Source: Pelecanus crispus (taxonomy: Eukaryota > Chordata > Aves > Pelecaniformes > Pelecanidae). Taken from it: 64,000 bases of DNA. The notes under the pieces are model-generated. The model saw only the letters and a program-made list of their open reading frames with translations. It searched no databases and was not told where the DNA came from. The DNA lies in assembly GCF_030463565.1 (NCBI RefSeq), contig NC_134655.1, forward strand, positions 4,104,372 to 4,168,371, in the 5' to 3' direction. The translations under genes and the position numbers were made by a program. Numbering within the stretch: position 1 is the first letter of the stretch; each line of letters opens with the position of its first letter. This document shows, in pieces, positions 1-50,856 of the stretch.

Positions 1-3000
1 GCTGTATGGAATTTTACATAGGTATGGGGTCTTTTTTTTTTTTTCTTTTCCTTTTTTCTTAAATAAATAAACTTTTCTGTGCTTCTCAAACTTCCCTGAC
101 TTTAGCCCTGTCATGCTTCTGTCCCGAAACACGTTAAAACCACAGCGAGCTATTGGGTCATTTTCACACATCTTCACTGCAGGGATGGGAAGCGTAGTCA
201 AGCTCTGGGTAGGGTTTTTTTTTTTTACTGTTTAACAAATTTAAAAATGAAGACAATTAACCAATCATTTAAAACCTTGGAATGAAAGTGTTTGAAACCT
301 GTTTACCTGTGCACTTTGCAACAGAAACAGCCTATTTCTAATACTTCCAAAAATATATATATAACTAATTCCTTAATGTGAGGATAGCGGTCAGAAAACC
401 CGAGATGGTTCCAGAGATTTTATAGTATTCAGCTCTTTCCTTTCTGCAAGGTCAACGCTATTGTCAATCCTAACATACTAGGTAAGCCTGTAAATAATGT
501 ACAAGACTCGCCCCTCTCAGGAATGGGGGTTTTGGGTTGTGGTTTTTTTTTTTTTAAATATATTAATGTGCCTCTTCCACATTTCCTATGGATATAAACA
601 CAGCTGCCATCTTGCAGTATCAAGTGACCGAGAATTTAGTGCCAGAGACGGTCTCAAGCACGGAGCCTAGCGCAGGGATGCTAGAGGTGCATTTCCCTGC
701 ACGTCGGACGGCCTCAGCTGGGCAGTTCCAGTCCACGTTGAAAGCCACTGGCAGAGATTATTTCTGTTGAATCCCATCTGCCTCCCCAGGAATTCTTTTT
801 TTTTTTTTTTTAAGAAGAAAAATCTCTAGATTTGCTGATGCAAAGAACAATAAATACAGCATTTAATAAAATAAAAAGTAAGGCCTCTTATTACAGCAGT
901 TGTCTTTAAAAAGCCAGTGCCAACAATATTCTGTATGCTGGGGCATACACCGATTTTTTAAAAAAAAATGCTGCTACCATTTGCTTTTCCTATTTTTCAC
1001 ATCTGTTATCTTCTGGGAAGTTGTGGTGGTGGTTTTTTTTAAAGCAGAGATGCTGAAATACTTACAGGTAAAGAAAATAAATAGGAAAAAACCCAATCAA
1101 ATAGCGTAGTGTGTCAACCTAAGTATTTATATTGCATGGCCAGCAAACACAACAAAAATGCTTTCCTTTTAAAGGACGGCTGTCTGTTCCTTTGTGGGTA
1201 GGAAAAAATAAAAGCTATACTGGAAACAGAAACTGTCACTTGTTTCTTCACTTCTTACATGGAATACAAACATGTTTCATTCAGATGAATGCTTTACAAA
1301 TTGAGGGCAGCCCATCTCGAGCCCGAATTATTCTCTTTCTCAGGGAAGTCTCTCCCCCAGCCAGACAGCTTGAGCTGGTGGAGAAAAGTGGGACCTCACA
1401 AAAGAAACAGAATCTTTTGTTACTTAGGCATCTGAAAATCAGACCTGTTGTGCTCCCCAGGAAATCAGGAAAGGTTAATTCATACTTAGCTGCGGTAACT
1501 CAACGAGCATTGCCTCCGTCTGTTGCCTCAGCCAAGGACGCTGGGACGGACAGCGCGAGCGAGGGTGGGTCAGCCGGCGGCGTTAAGGACAGTTGCAACA
1601 CAAAGACTGTAACCAAGTCAGAAGCCAAAGCCAACAAGCTAACGGCCTAGTTCAAGAACAGCCCAAGCATCCTTCATCCCCACTGGCACAACATGAAGGT
1701 GGTTAGTACCTTAAAGGCTACTTAGCCCTTTGCAGGACCAGGCCTAACCATGAAGATCTACAGCAGAAAGCTGTTTTACTCTTTTTTTTTTTTCTTTTTT
1801 TCTTTTTTTGCTCACTGGGTGGGTGTTGCTTCAATTGCTGTTTTGAAGGTCTTTGATTAGTTGTACTACTAAAATACAGCAACAAATACTCCATGCAAAT
1901 GCTTTTTCTGAGTGAAGCCACATTGCGTCTTTCTTTCAGAAATGAATAAATAAAACACAAATTGCATACTTAGAACTATTCTGCTCCCTTACAAATCAGT
2001 TGACTAGTCAAGCACGATCCTCAGTCACATCCAGGATTCCCTCTCTCCCAGCAAGTCAGAGCTGCGTTCAGCAGCGCTTGCTGTACGCGGGACAGCAGAA
2101 AGCAGGCTGGCTTGGTGCCTCTAAATATTTCTGCGATCCCCTCTGCATTTCACACGTTTGCTCTCGCTCAGTGCGGAACTCCAGGTTTCAATGCGCTTTC
2201 TTCCAGAGCCGTCTGCTGCACCGACTCGCACGTATCTGAACTGCGGAAGCTGTCACTCGCTCGCTTCGGCCTCGGCTCCCGCGGCACAACTGGCGTGCCT
2301 AAAGGACGCTCACCCACGCGCGAGCCTGCGGAGCAGCCCGGCTCCCTCCCCCTCTGCCGAGAGAGGCGCAGGCGCTACTCATCTTTCCCAGGAGCCACAA
2401 GGCGACCAGGAGAGTCGGCATCCTCGGAAGCGACACCACCGCTCAGCTCTGTTTCGCCCTTCTCTACTCCTGCACAGACTCAAGACGGCTAATCCCACCA
2501 GCCCGCGCATTTCACAGCATGGCCGCGATTCACCTCGGGAGCAGCCCGCTGCCAGCTGGGCTCCGATACGGGGGATCAGTCCGGTCCCAGGAGAGGCAAG
2601 CACCCGGGGCCCGGCTGCTGCCGCTGGCCGCTACGGCCAGGCCTTCTTCCCGCCTGGGTCTGCGGCAGCTCTGCGCTCTGCAAGGGTCTGCGGGGGCTCA
2701 GCGCCAGGCAAGGCCGGGCCCGCTCTCGCCTCCCATTTCTCTCACAGCTTTGCATCGCTGAGCCCTTTCTGAGCACACTGACTGATCTTTCTGCTTTTTC
2801 GTTTTAGTAAGACTCTCATCCAGGCAAACAGATTACAATTAGTTATACAAATCAAATTCTCAAGAACTGAAACACTATATATTCACAGTTGAAAGCCTGT
2901 ATCTCAACAGGATGTTTTGTCTGCCCCACTCTTGATTCCTTTGTGGTTGGAAATGCAATTTCACCTTCTTCCTCATCTAGAAGTACCGCAACTGGGCAAA

Positions 3001-3485
3001 TACCAGCGAGTGGGCCGTATTCAAAAGGCAGTGCAGTCTGGAGTTTATGAATGAAGGAGAACCTTCTCCAATTCCAAACCATACCAAAAAAACCCGTAAA
3101 AGGGACTTTCTGTCTTTAAGAAACAACTGACAATTTAAAAGTGAATGTACAGCTTATTCACAGGGTGAGAAGGAAGGGAATCTTCCAACTGAATTTGCTT
3201 TACCTTGGAAATGGCTGAGGCAGCAAAGCATTTTCGGTCATTACCTCTCTGTCTTAAGCCCTGTTTCATCTTAAAAATAAATTAAGGAGCCAGAAAGCAG
3301 GAAGAAGACAAATGATAATATTTTACTCCTTGAGGGACTGGGTTGTTCTCCCTCCTACCACCATGACTGTGACCGTTGATTTGTTCATCCGTCCATCTGT
3401 CCTGCAGCACAAGAGTTGAGGTTTTATAGAGTTTTTGTTCTCAGTCCTGCTCTGAGCTGGCATGGGAGAAAGCCGGCCTGAAGTG
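1..3485 (-). other. PAK3 3' UTR and/or downstream flank
   Basis: This region follows the PAK3 stop codon on the minus strand. Scanning by eye, I found no AATAAA on the minus strand here, only an ATTAAA near 862-867. The 3' UTR may therefore use that weak site or continue past the window edge; mammalian PAK3 has a long 3' UTR. It contains several T-rich runs (30-44, 215-226, 542-555, 797-811, 1781-1809), a CpG-rich block (2180-2765) and otherwise unremarkable AT-rich DNA. Open frames on the plus strand, such as 1132-1650, resemble no protein I know. Confidence 0.55.
2180..2765. promoter_or_regulatory. CpG island-like block downstream of PAK3 stop
   Basis: This block of about 0.6 kb is sharply richer in G+C and CpG than its AT-rich surroundings. 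I count 17 CpG dinucleotides in 2221-2340 alone. It starts about 0.7 kb beyond the PAK3 stop. Islands of this kind usually mark promoters, but no TATA box, exon or known protein could be assigned. Long plus-strand open frames here are an effect of base composition. Confidence 0.6.
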
Positions 3486-41346
<37,861 letters not shown>

Positions 41347-42714
41347 CTGCAAAAGCAGAACAGAAAGCACACCTGTCAAGTAAGGATGCCAAGGCTGGTG
41401 TCCTGAGGAGGAAAGAGGGCAACAAAAGCCTTCTGGTGGCATAGGGAAGCCTCTCTATTAGAGGTTTGCTCTGAATAAGGTTACTGCTGCTTGCTATAAA
41501 TAAATGCAGTGGCCAATTCCTAAAAATCACTGTGTTGCCATTAAAATAAAGCTTTTTAAATCCCTGTTAAAGGCTTTTAAAGTTTTTATTTACAACTTTT
41601 CTCCTGCAGTTGTTTACAATCCAAATTTTCCTCTAAAAACAGACCAAAGCAAAATTTAAATGATTTACTGAAACTACCTGGTATCGTAGTGAACCATTTT
41701 TATGATGTAAGAAGCAAGGTGCGTGTTGGGGGGATATGGATAGCAAGCATTAAGATCTCTGTTCCCTCCCTGCTCCGTGTTTGGAGAGGGTTTAGTCCTG
41801 GGAGTATGGAGCTTCAAAAGGAACGATCTTCCCAGAGGAAGTTCATTCAGAAATACGAATTAAAAGCTTCCTTGCACGTGAAAATGAGCAATACGTTTGC
41901 TTTAAAAATCAATCAAAACCTAAGCAGGAAAATGATCAAATCCTGAAAACAATTCAAGTTTTCCTCTTTCTGTCCTGCTACCACACAGGTCTGTTACCCC
42001 AGGGCTGTCTGTGGCCCAGCTTTGGATAACCGCACCATGAAGTCCCAAGTATCAGTCAGCATCAGCAAAGTCAAGTCCCATCAGCAAGGAGTGGGCACGT
42101 GCAGTCTTTTGTTGACCGCTAAGAACAGGGGTACTGATCTAAGGAAAAAAAATACCCAGAAATTGTTACAAAACTTTCATGAGTTGGGAAAATACAGGGC
42201 AGGTAAGACTTTTCAAATTCCTAATCTTTCTAGTGTATCTTAAATATTAAAATTCAAGCCTGGATTAAGCAGCTGGTTTAACAAACAAGCAACGCTTGAT
42301 AAAATGAACTGTTTTAAGACCTGAAAATAGAGTATGATTTCAGACAGATCAGATGTGATGTGGGCTCTACTGCATATTTTTAAAGGTTACAATTCTACAG
42401 GCACCTTGCCTTCAACCCCTCTAAAATCAATGTGGCTCCTTTTATGGAAGGCACATGCGGACACTGTGCATGTGTTATGGATCTCTCCTTGTGCTGATTC
42501 ACAGATAACACAAATTATTGCAGTCATCAGCTACCCTCTTAAATTCAAAATGAAGCAACTTGTGTTTTTCAGCTGCGGAAGTCGCAGGCCTTTTTTCAGA
42601 AGTATCGGCCAAATACGGTGACCGTCACTTACACAAAGAGATCCTGAAGCTCAAGGGCGAACAGCATTGCTGCTCTCACTTTGGTCAGGCAAAGCTGCAA
42701 TGGTTGAGGGGTTT

Positions 42715-42763
42715 CAGGGTTGTTTGGTTGATTTTTTTTGGGTTTGGTTTGGTTTTTTTTAAG
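42715..42763. repeat. G/T-rich low-complexity tract
   Basis: A GGTTTGG/T-run tract of the same type as in introns 6 and 12. Confidence 0.75.
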
Positions 42764-43088
42764 GGCAGAGGTTAACGTTTTCAACAACTGCATTTATTTG
42801 GATATAGCTGGAATTTTGCCAGGATTTCCAGCTGATATTAATTATTAATAGGGCATAATCAAACCCACATTGCCTTAACTGGCAATACCTTCCATGTAAA
42901 CTAATGACCAACTTAAACATTTAGAGATGTTCACTCTAGACTGTTTTTCATGACATGGGCATTTTAGCCTTTGTTACCATTTTCAAATTAAACACACATA
43001 AAACAATCACTTTTTTTTTTATTACTTGACTTACAGTTTTAATTTCATCTAAATAAAATCTCCAAATGCCAGATCTGACATTATAGAA

Positions 43089-43277
43089 CAGAATCATAGA
43101 ATCATTTAGGTTGGAAAAGACCTTTAAGATCATTCAGTCCAACCATTAACCTAACATTACCAAGTCCACACTAAACCAGTTAAGGGTAGACTAGACTAAA
43201 CCATGTCCCCAAGTGCCACGTCTACCTCTTTTCTGAACGCTTCCAGGGATGGTGACTCCACCACCTCTCTGGGCATT
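43089..43277 (-). mobile_element. CR1 LINE 3' end fragment (c)
   Basis: Read on the plus strand it begins GAATCATAGAATCATTTAGG and continues through the conserved CR1 3' UTR into the complement of the last codons (CCACCTCTCTGGGC). It is more diverged than copies (b) and (f), and the homology stops near 43277. Confidence 0.92.
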
Positions 43278-44518
43278 CAAAGCATCTGCCCAGTGACAAG
43301 AACAATAAATTAAATATACCATCACATCTCTGTTTTGGACCGCTCCCTGGGTCCACAAAGCAGGGCTGCTGAACATCTGGATCCCCAAGGAATCCCAGGG
43401 ACCCGTCCCGGGGTCACACAGTTGAAAACCCCAGCAACAGCTGGTCCCAGCCCTCCCCCTAGTACGTACAGCATGAAACGGGGATCCTGGAGATCTTGGT
43501 TCGCAAACATGCACTCAAAGACGTTGCTGACCCCAGCTGCTCGCCTCCATCAGGGGAGCAGTTTGTATAAGCACCCTTCCCAGCTGACTTCATCAACTGG
43601 TTTGTGTTAAATCAGTGATCTGAACTATTCTGGCATATTTTGCCTGCAGCAAATTAGGGAGAACTCGAACAATTGCTCTGCTGGTAGATCAATATGGTGT
43701 TCACCAGCCAAAGATGATGTCTACTTGTAGGCTCAAGTCCTATGTGAACTACTAGACCTCCCCTACACCATGGAGTTGCTCACCTCCACCTGTATACTGC
43801 ACAGGTAATACTGAACCACAGGCAGCCAACGACAAGGTGCTGCTCCCTATAGCTTTGCCTTCAGGCCTAGAAGTCTCGAAAAGATCGCGCACTCTTAACT
43901 AATGAAGTCAAGTATTGGAGGCAGCTGTCAGACAGAAAGATGTTTTTGTCATTTGGAACACACCACCTGGGAAAGCACAGAAGTGACCCTTCACAGAAAC
44001 CCGTGGTCCCCAGCACGTGCCCGGTCCCCACAAGAGGGTTCTGCCGACACAGCCCGGCCCTCCAGGTAGAGATCTACTGGGAGACCTGCTCTGGCGATGG
44101 AGGAACATGGCCCACCCTCCTATGGAAGCACATATGTAGGCAGTAACGTGCTTGCTATCACCACGGAATAGCTATAATTGTGTCGAGGCTATGGTTTGTG
44201 CTGATCTAACTTTCAAGTACAGACTAGCCTATTTACCTAGAGAACTAAATGCTTTTCTAGATTTAGGTCAAACAGTTAACATTAGTAATCTTTGTGATTT
44301 CTGTCCCAAAATGCAGAAGGTTTTCCAGTAACGGGGCAGGGGAACCAGCAATGAAACTACTGCAAGGTAATCGGGCGAACTATGTGTGCCGTGCACGCTA
44401 TCCTGGCGAAGGGAAAGCGCACGACGCCCGGGTATTTCTGCACAGGGAAGCGCGAGGGAGTTCCCAGCTTATGAGGCCCAACAGACACATCTGGACGTGG
44501 CTCCCTGTGCCTCCAGCA

Positions 44519-44630
44519 ATTATAGAATCATAGAATCGTTTAGGTTGGAAAAGACCTTTAAGATCATCCAGTCCAACCATTAACCTAACATTACCAAGTC
44601 CACCACCAAACCAATTGAGGGGAGAGTAGC
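44519..44630 (-). mobile_element. CR1 LINE 3' end fragment (d), very short
   Basis: Only about 110 bp of CR1 3' UTR is present, starting at the AGAATCATAGAATCG repeat and breaking up after CCAAACCAATTGAGGGG. It is the same subfamily as (b), (c) and (f), and is heavily 5' truncated. Confidence 0.9.
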
Positions 44631-45099
44631 AACCCCACGCCTCCTGGCTTCTCACAGACTAGGAGCTTACGGCAACAGAAGCTTTTATTTTCTCTTTAAC
44701 CCACCTACAAATAACTTTTCCAGTGCCAAAGACAGCCTTCACTCCCCGAAATCACTGGCGTAAGGCTGGCCACAGAAGCACCAGGGCACATTTTCAGCTT
44801 GTTATCAAAAGCAAGACAGTTATTCTGTGAAGTCCATTATAGGGCACAAAGTTTCAGCTGTCCCTCAGAATGGGACAACTGTATCTGCCACTGTATCTGT
44901 TTGTAAACAATGCCAGTTTGCTGAAATGGGTCCTCCCATGGGATTTCATTCCACAAAGAATACTATTAACGGTTTCTGGCCCAATTTGCCTATGACGTAA
45001 TTATTTCCAAGATTTTGAAAGGAACACTATATTTTGTTCAGAGCTGTTTCAGGCTCAGTTTCAAGAACTGTACAAAGCTCTTTTATTCACTTCTAAACT

Positions 45100-45119
45100 G
45101 GGGGGGGGGGGGGGGGGGG
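45100..45119 (+). repeat. Poly-G run of 20
   Basis: Twenty consecutive G residues are followed by a G/A-rich stretch (GAAGAGGGGAAG). Such a run is rare in vertebrate DNA. It can form a G-quadruplex and can also be an assembly artefact. Confidence 0.95.
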
Positions 45120-45672
45120 AGAAGAGGGGAAGATAGCCTAAAAGGTTTAACAGTTGATACTAAATTTCTAAAGCTGGGCTAAATGAAAACTAAAGCAAAC
45201 CACAAGGCAACACACACCAAGAGACTTACGATTTATGGTTTTCCTGATCAGAGACCATCTGCTCTTCCATTCATTCGAATTTTGAGAATTTCCACGTACC
45301 ACTGCATCACAACAAAAGAACATTCACTGTCACGTAAGACTTCAGATTTTAAGTGTTTTGTACTGATTCACTCCAATCTTAGCTGAGAGAAAACCTGTCA
45401 AGAATGGAGGGCCAACAAGGTGTGTTCAGCTCAAGCTTCTCAGGTTTACATTGCACAGAAGCGTCAAGAGCATGTTAGCCGAAGTTAAACTCTATCCTAG
45501 GGACAGTTTTTCCTGTTGTAATAACAAGTGCTTGGTCCTGCTAGTCTTATTCTGCATAGGACAACCCCATCCAAAACCTCCTTCTGTCGATTGGAAATGA
45601 TTATGCCACATCCACATATTCAGTCAAACAGTCAAATTCTGGTGTTCTCTTTTTTTTTTTTTACCCAAACAA

Positions 45673-45880
45673 ACCTTTTCTTTACCAAGAGAGTGGTCAA
45701 ACACTGGAACAGGCTTCCTAGAGAGGTGGTCGATGCCCCAAGCCCGTCGCTGTTTAAGGGGCATTTGAACAATGCCGTTAATAACATGCTTTAAGCTTTG
45801 GTCAGCCCTGAACTGGTCAGGCAGTTAGACTGGATGGTCATTGTAGGTCCCTTCCAACTGAAATAGTCTATTCTATTCTA
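45673..45880 (+). mobile_element. CR1 LINE 3' fragment (e), different subfamily
   Basis: The plus strand encodes [20 protein letters not shown] and SLFKGHLNNAVNNML before a stop, then a CR1-like tail (GACTGGATGGTCATTG, CCCTTCCAACTG) ending in TATTCTATTCTA. The terminal repeat and tail differ from copies (b), (c), (d) and (f), so it belongs to another CR1 lineage. It follows a T-rich run at 45648-45662. Confidence 0.9.
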
Positions 45881-48327
45881 AAATCTAATTATCTTGATTG
45901 CTTACAAATATGAGGTTCACTGAGAATTTCTTTCTTTGGAGATTACCTTTCAAAACAAAATGCTTTCACTGCTCTCATCATCTGACAAACCAGCAAGCAC
46001 GCAACAAAGCACTCCTAGGAAACTCCTAGCAAAACAGTGCATTCAGCCTCCTGATTATAAAATGGGGCTTGTACCCTTTTTCCCATGCCCAAAAATGATA
46101 ACTACTGCCTCATTAAGAATCCTTAAGTGTTGCAGCGGCACCAATTCCTGCCTCCCAGAAATAATCTCTGCTACCTCATCCCCTTCATACACCTCTCGTT
46201 CATACAGACACCAGTCTCTCCACTCAAAACACACATCGGTTTCACGAGTTTGTGCTATGCCTCCCTGCAGGCTCCCGGGCAACCTCGGTCCCTGTGATGC
46301 TGTCTTAACTTGACATGCAAGGTGTTGATGATTGCATTCTTCCCTGGATAGAAATGGTCACAAAACTTCCATTTCCTAGGTGCAAGATGAGTTCCCAAGT
46401 CTCTGACTTCATGCAGACCAGGTTTCTATGCAGTACTTCAAGCAGCACATAATCCACTCAAGACCTTCTCCCAAAGAAGCTGTTGAAAGCAAACCCCTCA
46501 ACAAGACAAAAAACCCCTCCAATTCTCACCTGTATCAGAATTTCAAATTCTGAGAGAACAATGCTGAAGTAACATACTCCACACCTAAAGGATCACAAAA
46601 TCCACGGGACTATGACTGAAGGGTAGGGAGAAGTTCCAGGGTCTCCGAGCTAACATTCCACAGCCCTCACAAGCTCAGGGAGACAGCATGGCATTGGTTT
46701 ATACTCCTGTCACATTTTTTTTAGACTCTTCCTGCATCCCTGAGTGCTAGAGAGTAAATTTTTAGAAAGTAGAACTGAGATTGCAGAATAATTCCTCAGC
46801 GGAGATGAGATCCTGATAAACCCTGCACGCAGACCTGTGAAACACTGTGCCCCGCTTCCGAGCGCTGCTAACCAGAGCAGCTCACCATACCACACCAGAG
46901 CTGCGAGAGGCACCCAGGTTGTCAGCAGCTTTTGGAAGAGGCCAGCCTGTGCTCGCCAAGAGGATGGAGTGCACGATCAACAGGATCTTCCTCATCTCAG
47001 TCCTCAAAGACCTCATTGATGCAACCAAGGCAGTGCTGGTAACCCTTTTAAAAGAAATGCGTAAAATAATAGCATGTGTGCAACAAAGAGGACAGATACC
47101 CAATAACTACCTACTTCCAGAGAAAATTCCTTTCAATGCCCGTTGGCTTTAAGAAAGCATTTAAAGAAACAGCCTGTTGTACCAAAATACAGAAGCATAT
47201 TCGAGTATGTTGGCTCGGGCTTCCCAGCCAAGTGGCAAAAGCTGAAACTAAATTCTCAGCCAGGTCAGTTGCTTCTATAGGACTATTACAGCGTTACAGA
47301 GGATGATCCAACATCCCTTCCCTTCCCCCATACCTCTTCCGATCACCAGTTTTGTTAAGTGTAAAGACAAACATTGACTTTAAATATATGGCATTCAGCT
47401 TCTCCATGACTCAATTCCCCCTTTGCAAAAGCCTGTCTTATATTTTTGCATCTAGTTCTTGCCAAGCTAGGGAGAGGAGAGGAAGATATTTGAAGCACCC
47501 AAATGTCTTCAAAACAGCACACACAAAAAAAACCCTGGTTCAATTCAGTTCAAGTTCAGAGCAGAATCTCAGGCTAGGCCTTTATCCCAGTAAGCTCTTC
47601 ACCCCTGTGTATCTGGGGAATACTGTTTGTAGATAGATCTTGAACAGCTTTCTTAGGTTAGTCACGTTATTTCAAAGTCTGCAGCATTCAGACATGACTG
47701 GTTCCAATTAAAACTCACAAAGAGCATCCTGTTTGCAGAGACACTGGTATTCATTTTCAAAGCCTCAGAGATACTATTGCAGCTTGCGATGCAGCAAAAC
47801 TGTTTCTAAGATCCCTTGACTGGAAGGAGCCATGCCAATTTTCAGGCAGTAGCTTTGCAAATGTAACTTGAAGATGCAACGCTCGCTCTTTGTTTATAAA
47901 TATACTTCCTGCAAAAAGATATTTTATTACTTAGTTATACGGGCCAAATTCTGCTCCCAGTGATACTCATCCATTTCCCAAAGATCAATGGTGATGTAAC
48001 CGAGAAGGATTCTCTCTAGACATTGAGTACTGAGACACTCTGTCTGTTAAATACTATCTGAAGGTATTTATGCAGTACTTCCCAGCCCAGCTGCAGAAGA
48101 ACTGTATCTGCTTTTCTACATCCGCATGTTTACTCGCAGTTTTCTTAAAGTTCATTTGAAAGAGCAGCCGGTTAGTTGTGCAGAATGGATGCAGTCATGG
48201 TTTTGCTACTTCTGTAGAAAGATGTTTACTGTCTTCTCTGCAAAACATGGTTAAGTTAAAATACAATACTCGTGCCTTTTTGATAAAAAAGGGGACATAT
48301 TCTCAGCATCAGCTAAAGCAGACACAA

Positions 48328-48490
48328 CTCTGCCTGGGCACTCCGGGTCCACGATGCCCTTCGGGTCTGTGCTCAGCTGCTCCCATCCCCGGGTGCCCTG
48401 GGTGGGTGCGCGGGGCCGGCTCTGCAGGCAGGGCAGACGCAGCAAGGGTGCCTCGGTGCCTTTGGGACCTCCCGCACGCACACGTGTTGC
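48328..48490. promoter_or_regulatory. Small CpG-rich patch
   Basis: About 160 bp has many CpG and GC-rich motifs (GGTGCGCGGGGCCGG near 48406) in otherwise AT-rich DNA. It could mark a promoter or an upstream PAK3 exon, but no splice sites with convincing context were identified. Confidence 0.3.
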
Positions 48491-50835
48491 AAAACAACCA
48501 TTGTGTCCCTTCTTTATATAACCCCCAAAAAAGGCTGCATTCAGACAAACTACAGAAGGAATTACAACCCTAGGAACCGTAACAGTAACGCTTCACTTTC
48601 ATACGGCCTTTCATGCAACTGTCTCAAAGCACAATACAAACATTTGCCAATTAAGCCTCCCCATTCCCCTCACAGGCAGGTAAACATGCTCCAAGCTGAA
48701 CAAATTATTCAAACTGAGTAATTTCTTTGATGAATGTACTCTCTGTTTCTGTTTGCAAACACCCTGGAAGCAGCCCATGATTTCCTCCAATATATTCATT
48801 TATTCAGAAGTTGTCCTCTGAAACTTGCTACAAGTAACTTCTGGCCTCTGAACTAGGCAGTTCAGAAGCAGCTCCCTGTGCGGAGGGGGTATTTTGGATT
48901 CAGGTTGTATCCAAGCAAAACCACCCAGGTCACAAAAGACTCACAACTGTGTGTTTTCTGAGATGGGATAAACAACCTTCTGTCAGGAATTGCAGCATTA
49001 AGGGTTTTACTAAGTGACTTACTAATACTGGTTTAAAATTCACTCTTGACGGTGCACTTGCACCGACAGTGTCAAAAAATTAATACAGAAGGGATGGGGA
49101 TACAGTAGCTGTGCATTTAATGGTTTTGACTAAATATTTCTTCAAATTTAAATTATTATGTCCTTTGTCTGGACCTCAAGAGTCACCCAGTTACAATGCT
49201 AAGAGCTGGGAATGCACTGAAGCAGCGGAGCTTGTCACAACCGATGGAAGTAACCTGCAAACATTTTTTTCCCCCTTGCTTAATTTACATTTGACAGCAT
49301 TTTTCAGTAAATGGCCTTCAAGGATTTCTCCTCTTCAAACGCTTAGTCTGCCTATGTAACTGCATTCTTTCCACAACTCTTTCTACTCTTTCTCTGCAAA
49401 CTGCCAATGCAACCACAGGCAACACTTTACAAAATGCATCCGACTTTCATCTCACGCCACCCTTCAGCCCACCCGCTTTAAGCGCCTCTTCCCACAGGGT
49501 GGAAACTCGCTGCCGCTCTGCACACTCCCCATACCCGCTCCCACTACAAAAGCTTCACAGCCTCTCACATAGGTTCCACTTTTCCAAGTGCAACAAGTAC
49601 TGGGACTTGCCCAGGTTTTAACAGAGCACCCCTCACTTTTCCTCTCAGTACAAAGCCATGGCTCTTCAGGCTGTGGTCCCAAAAAAGAAAACATGGGATT
49701 ATTTTTGCATCACTAAAGCCAGCGATGTTTAAAGTTAGGGGTATATTTAAGGGCTGTGCTTAATGTACGAGACAACATGAACGAGGGCATCAGGCTTCAG
49801 CATAGCTGGGAGACACCGTGAAAGAAGAACTGGAGAGAGCAGGAGTCCCTCTCCAGCCCGCTGGGACGGGGCTGAGCCCTACAGCACACCCCTAGCCCGA
49901 CATATTTTCTTTGTGGGTGTTTTTTAATCACATCAAAACAAAAGCAATCCGTTCAAACTGCACTCACGCCGGGATCCTGGCCGCTCACTAAAGCACTTGA
50001 GCTCTGGGATGGTTGCATGACCTGGGAGGGCAAGAAGTGTGTGTACAGAGGGTGCGGGGCGGTGAAACAGCTTTCCACATGAAACCTGGTCCAGGCGTTC
50101 AGTAATTAAACCTCGTAACGGCACAGCAAGGAAAGGAAGTATGTTCCTAGGGGTTATGTTAAGCGAGCACCTCGCAGCATCACAGCATCAGAGGACGGCC
50201 TGCAAAGTGGTTGCAAAACCACCTAATTTACAGAGTCACATAACAGAACAAGCAAATGAGATGCGGAAAGGGGGAGCTGGGGTAGCAAGTGCATGTTCAA
50301 AGCTTGGCTGTCAGGAAAGCCCCCGTGGTAACCCTATGCCAGGCAGCCTCTTGGTCACTGTTATCTTAAAAACATTGACGGTATATGGATTTTCAGTCAT
50401 TAAGAAACATGCTTTTAGGTAACTGTTTTTGATAGGAAGGGTGACTTCACTTCATATGACAAAAGGTATGGACACATCATACCCCGGTGAGGCAGAAAAG
50501 CTAGCTGGGTCACTAGGACACTTCTGGCACCCCGAGAGAGCCAGCGGAGAGCTTCCACCCTCCCGGCCGCCTTGAAGAGCCACCAGCACCTTCACCCACT
50601 CATACCCAATTGCGGACAGCTACATGGGTATTTTTGTCATGTTTTTTTTGAATCATGGTTTGAAACAAAAAGGTTGTGCTCTAAGCCACTGGATCTGGAG
50701 ACATGCTTAGACTGCCAGAGCAATGGACGCTCCAGAATGAGCTAAAAGAGGAAAAAGTGAAGGACACCAAAATGAGGTAGAAGTTCCCAGAACTACCTCC
50801 ATGGGGGCCACAGCTCACACTCCCTCCCCCCCACC

Positions 50836-50856
50836 TTTTTTTTTTTTTTTTTTTTT
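50836..50856. repeat. Poly-T run of 21
   Basis: Twenty-one T residues follow a C-rich stretch (CCCTCCCCCCCACC). No retroposed sequence was recognised on either side. Confidence 0.9.

Noticed and set aside
1132..1650. 172-codon open frame on the plus strand
   Set aside because: It is antisense within the PAK3 3' region, has no resemblance to any protein I know, and lacks a recognisable domain or promoter.
2158..2772. 204-codon open frame in the CpG-rich block
   Set aside because: High GC removes stop codons. Several overlapping frames on both strands are open here and none looks like a conserved protein.
46847..47152. Open frame reading MECTINRIFLISVLKDLIDA, first considered as an exon
   Set aside because: The helical-looking peptide does not match PAK3 or another family I can name. 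The following GTAACC is a poor donor and no good acceptor context precedes it.
50836..50856. Poly-T considered as an inverted retroposon tail
   Set aside because: The sequence below the tract has no recognisable parent, and the neighbouring C run suggests low-complexity slippage.
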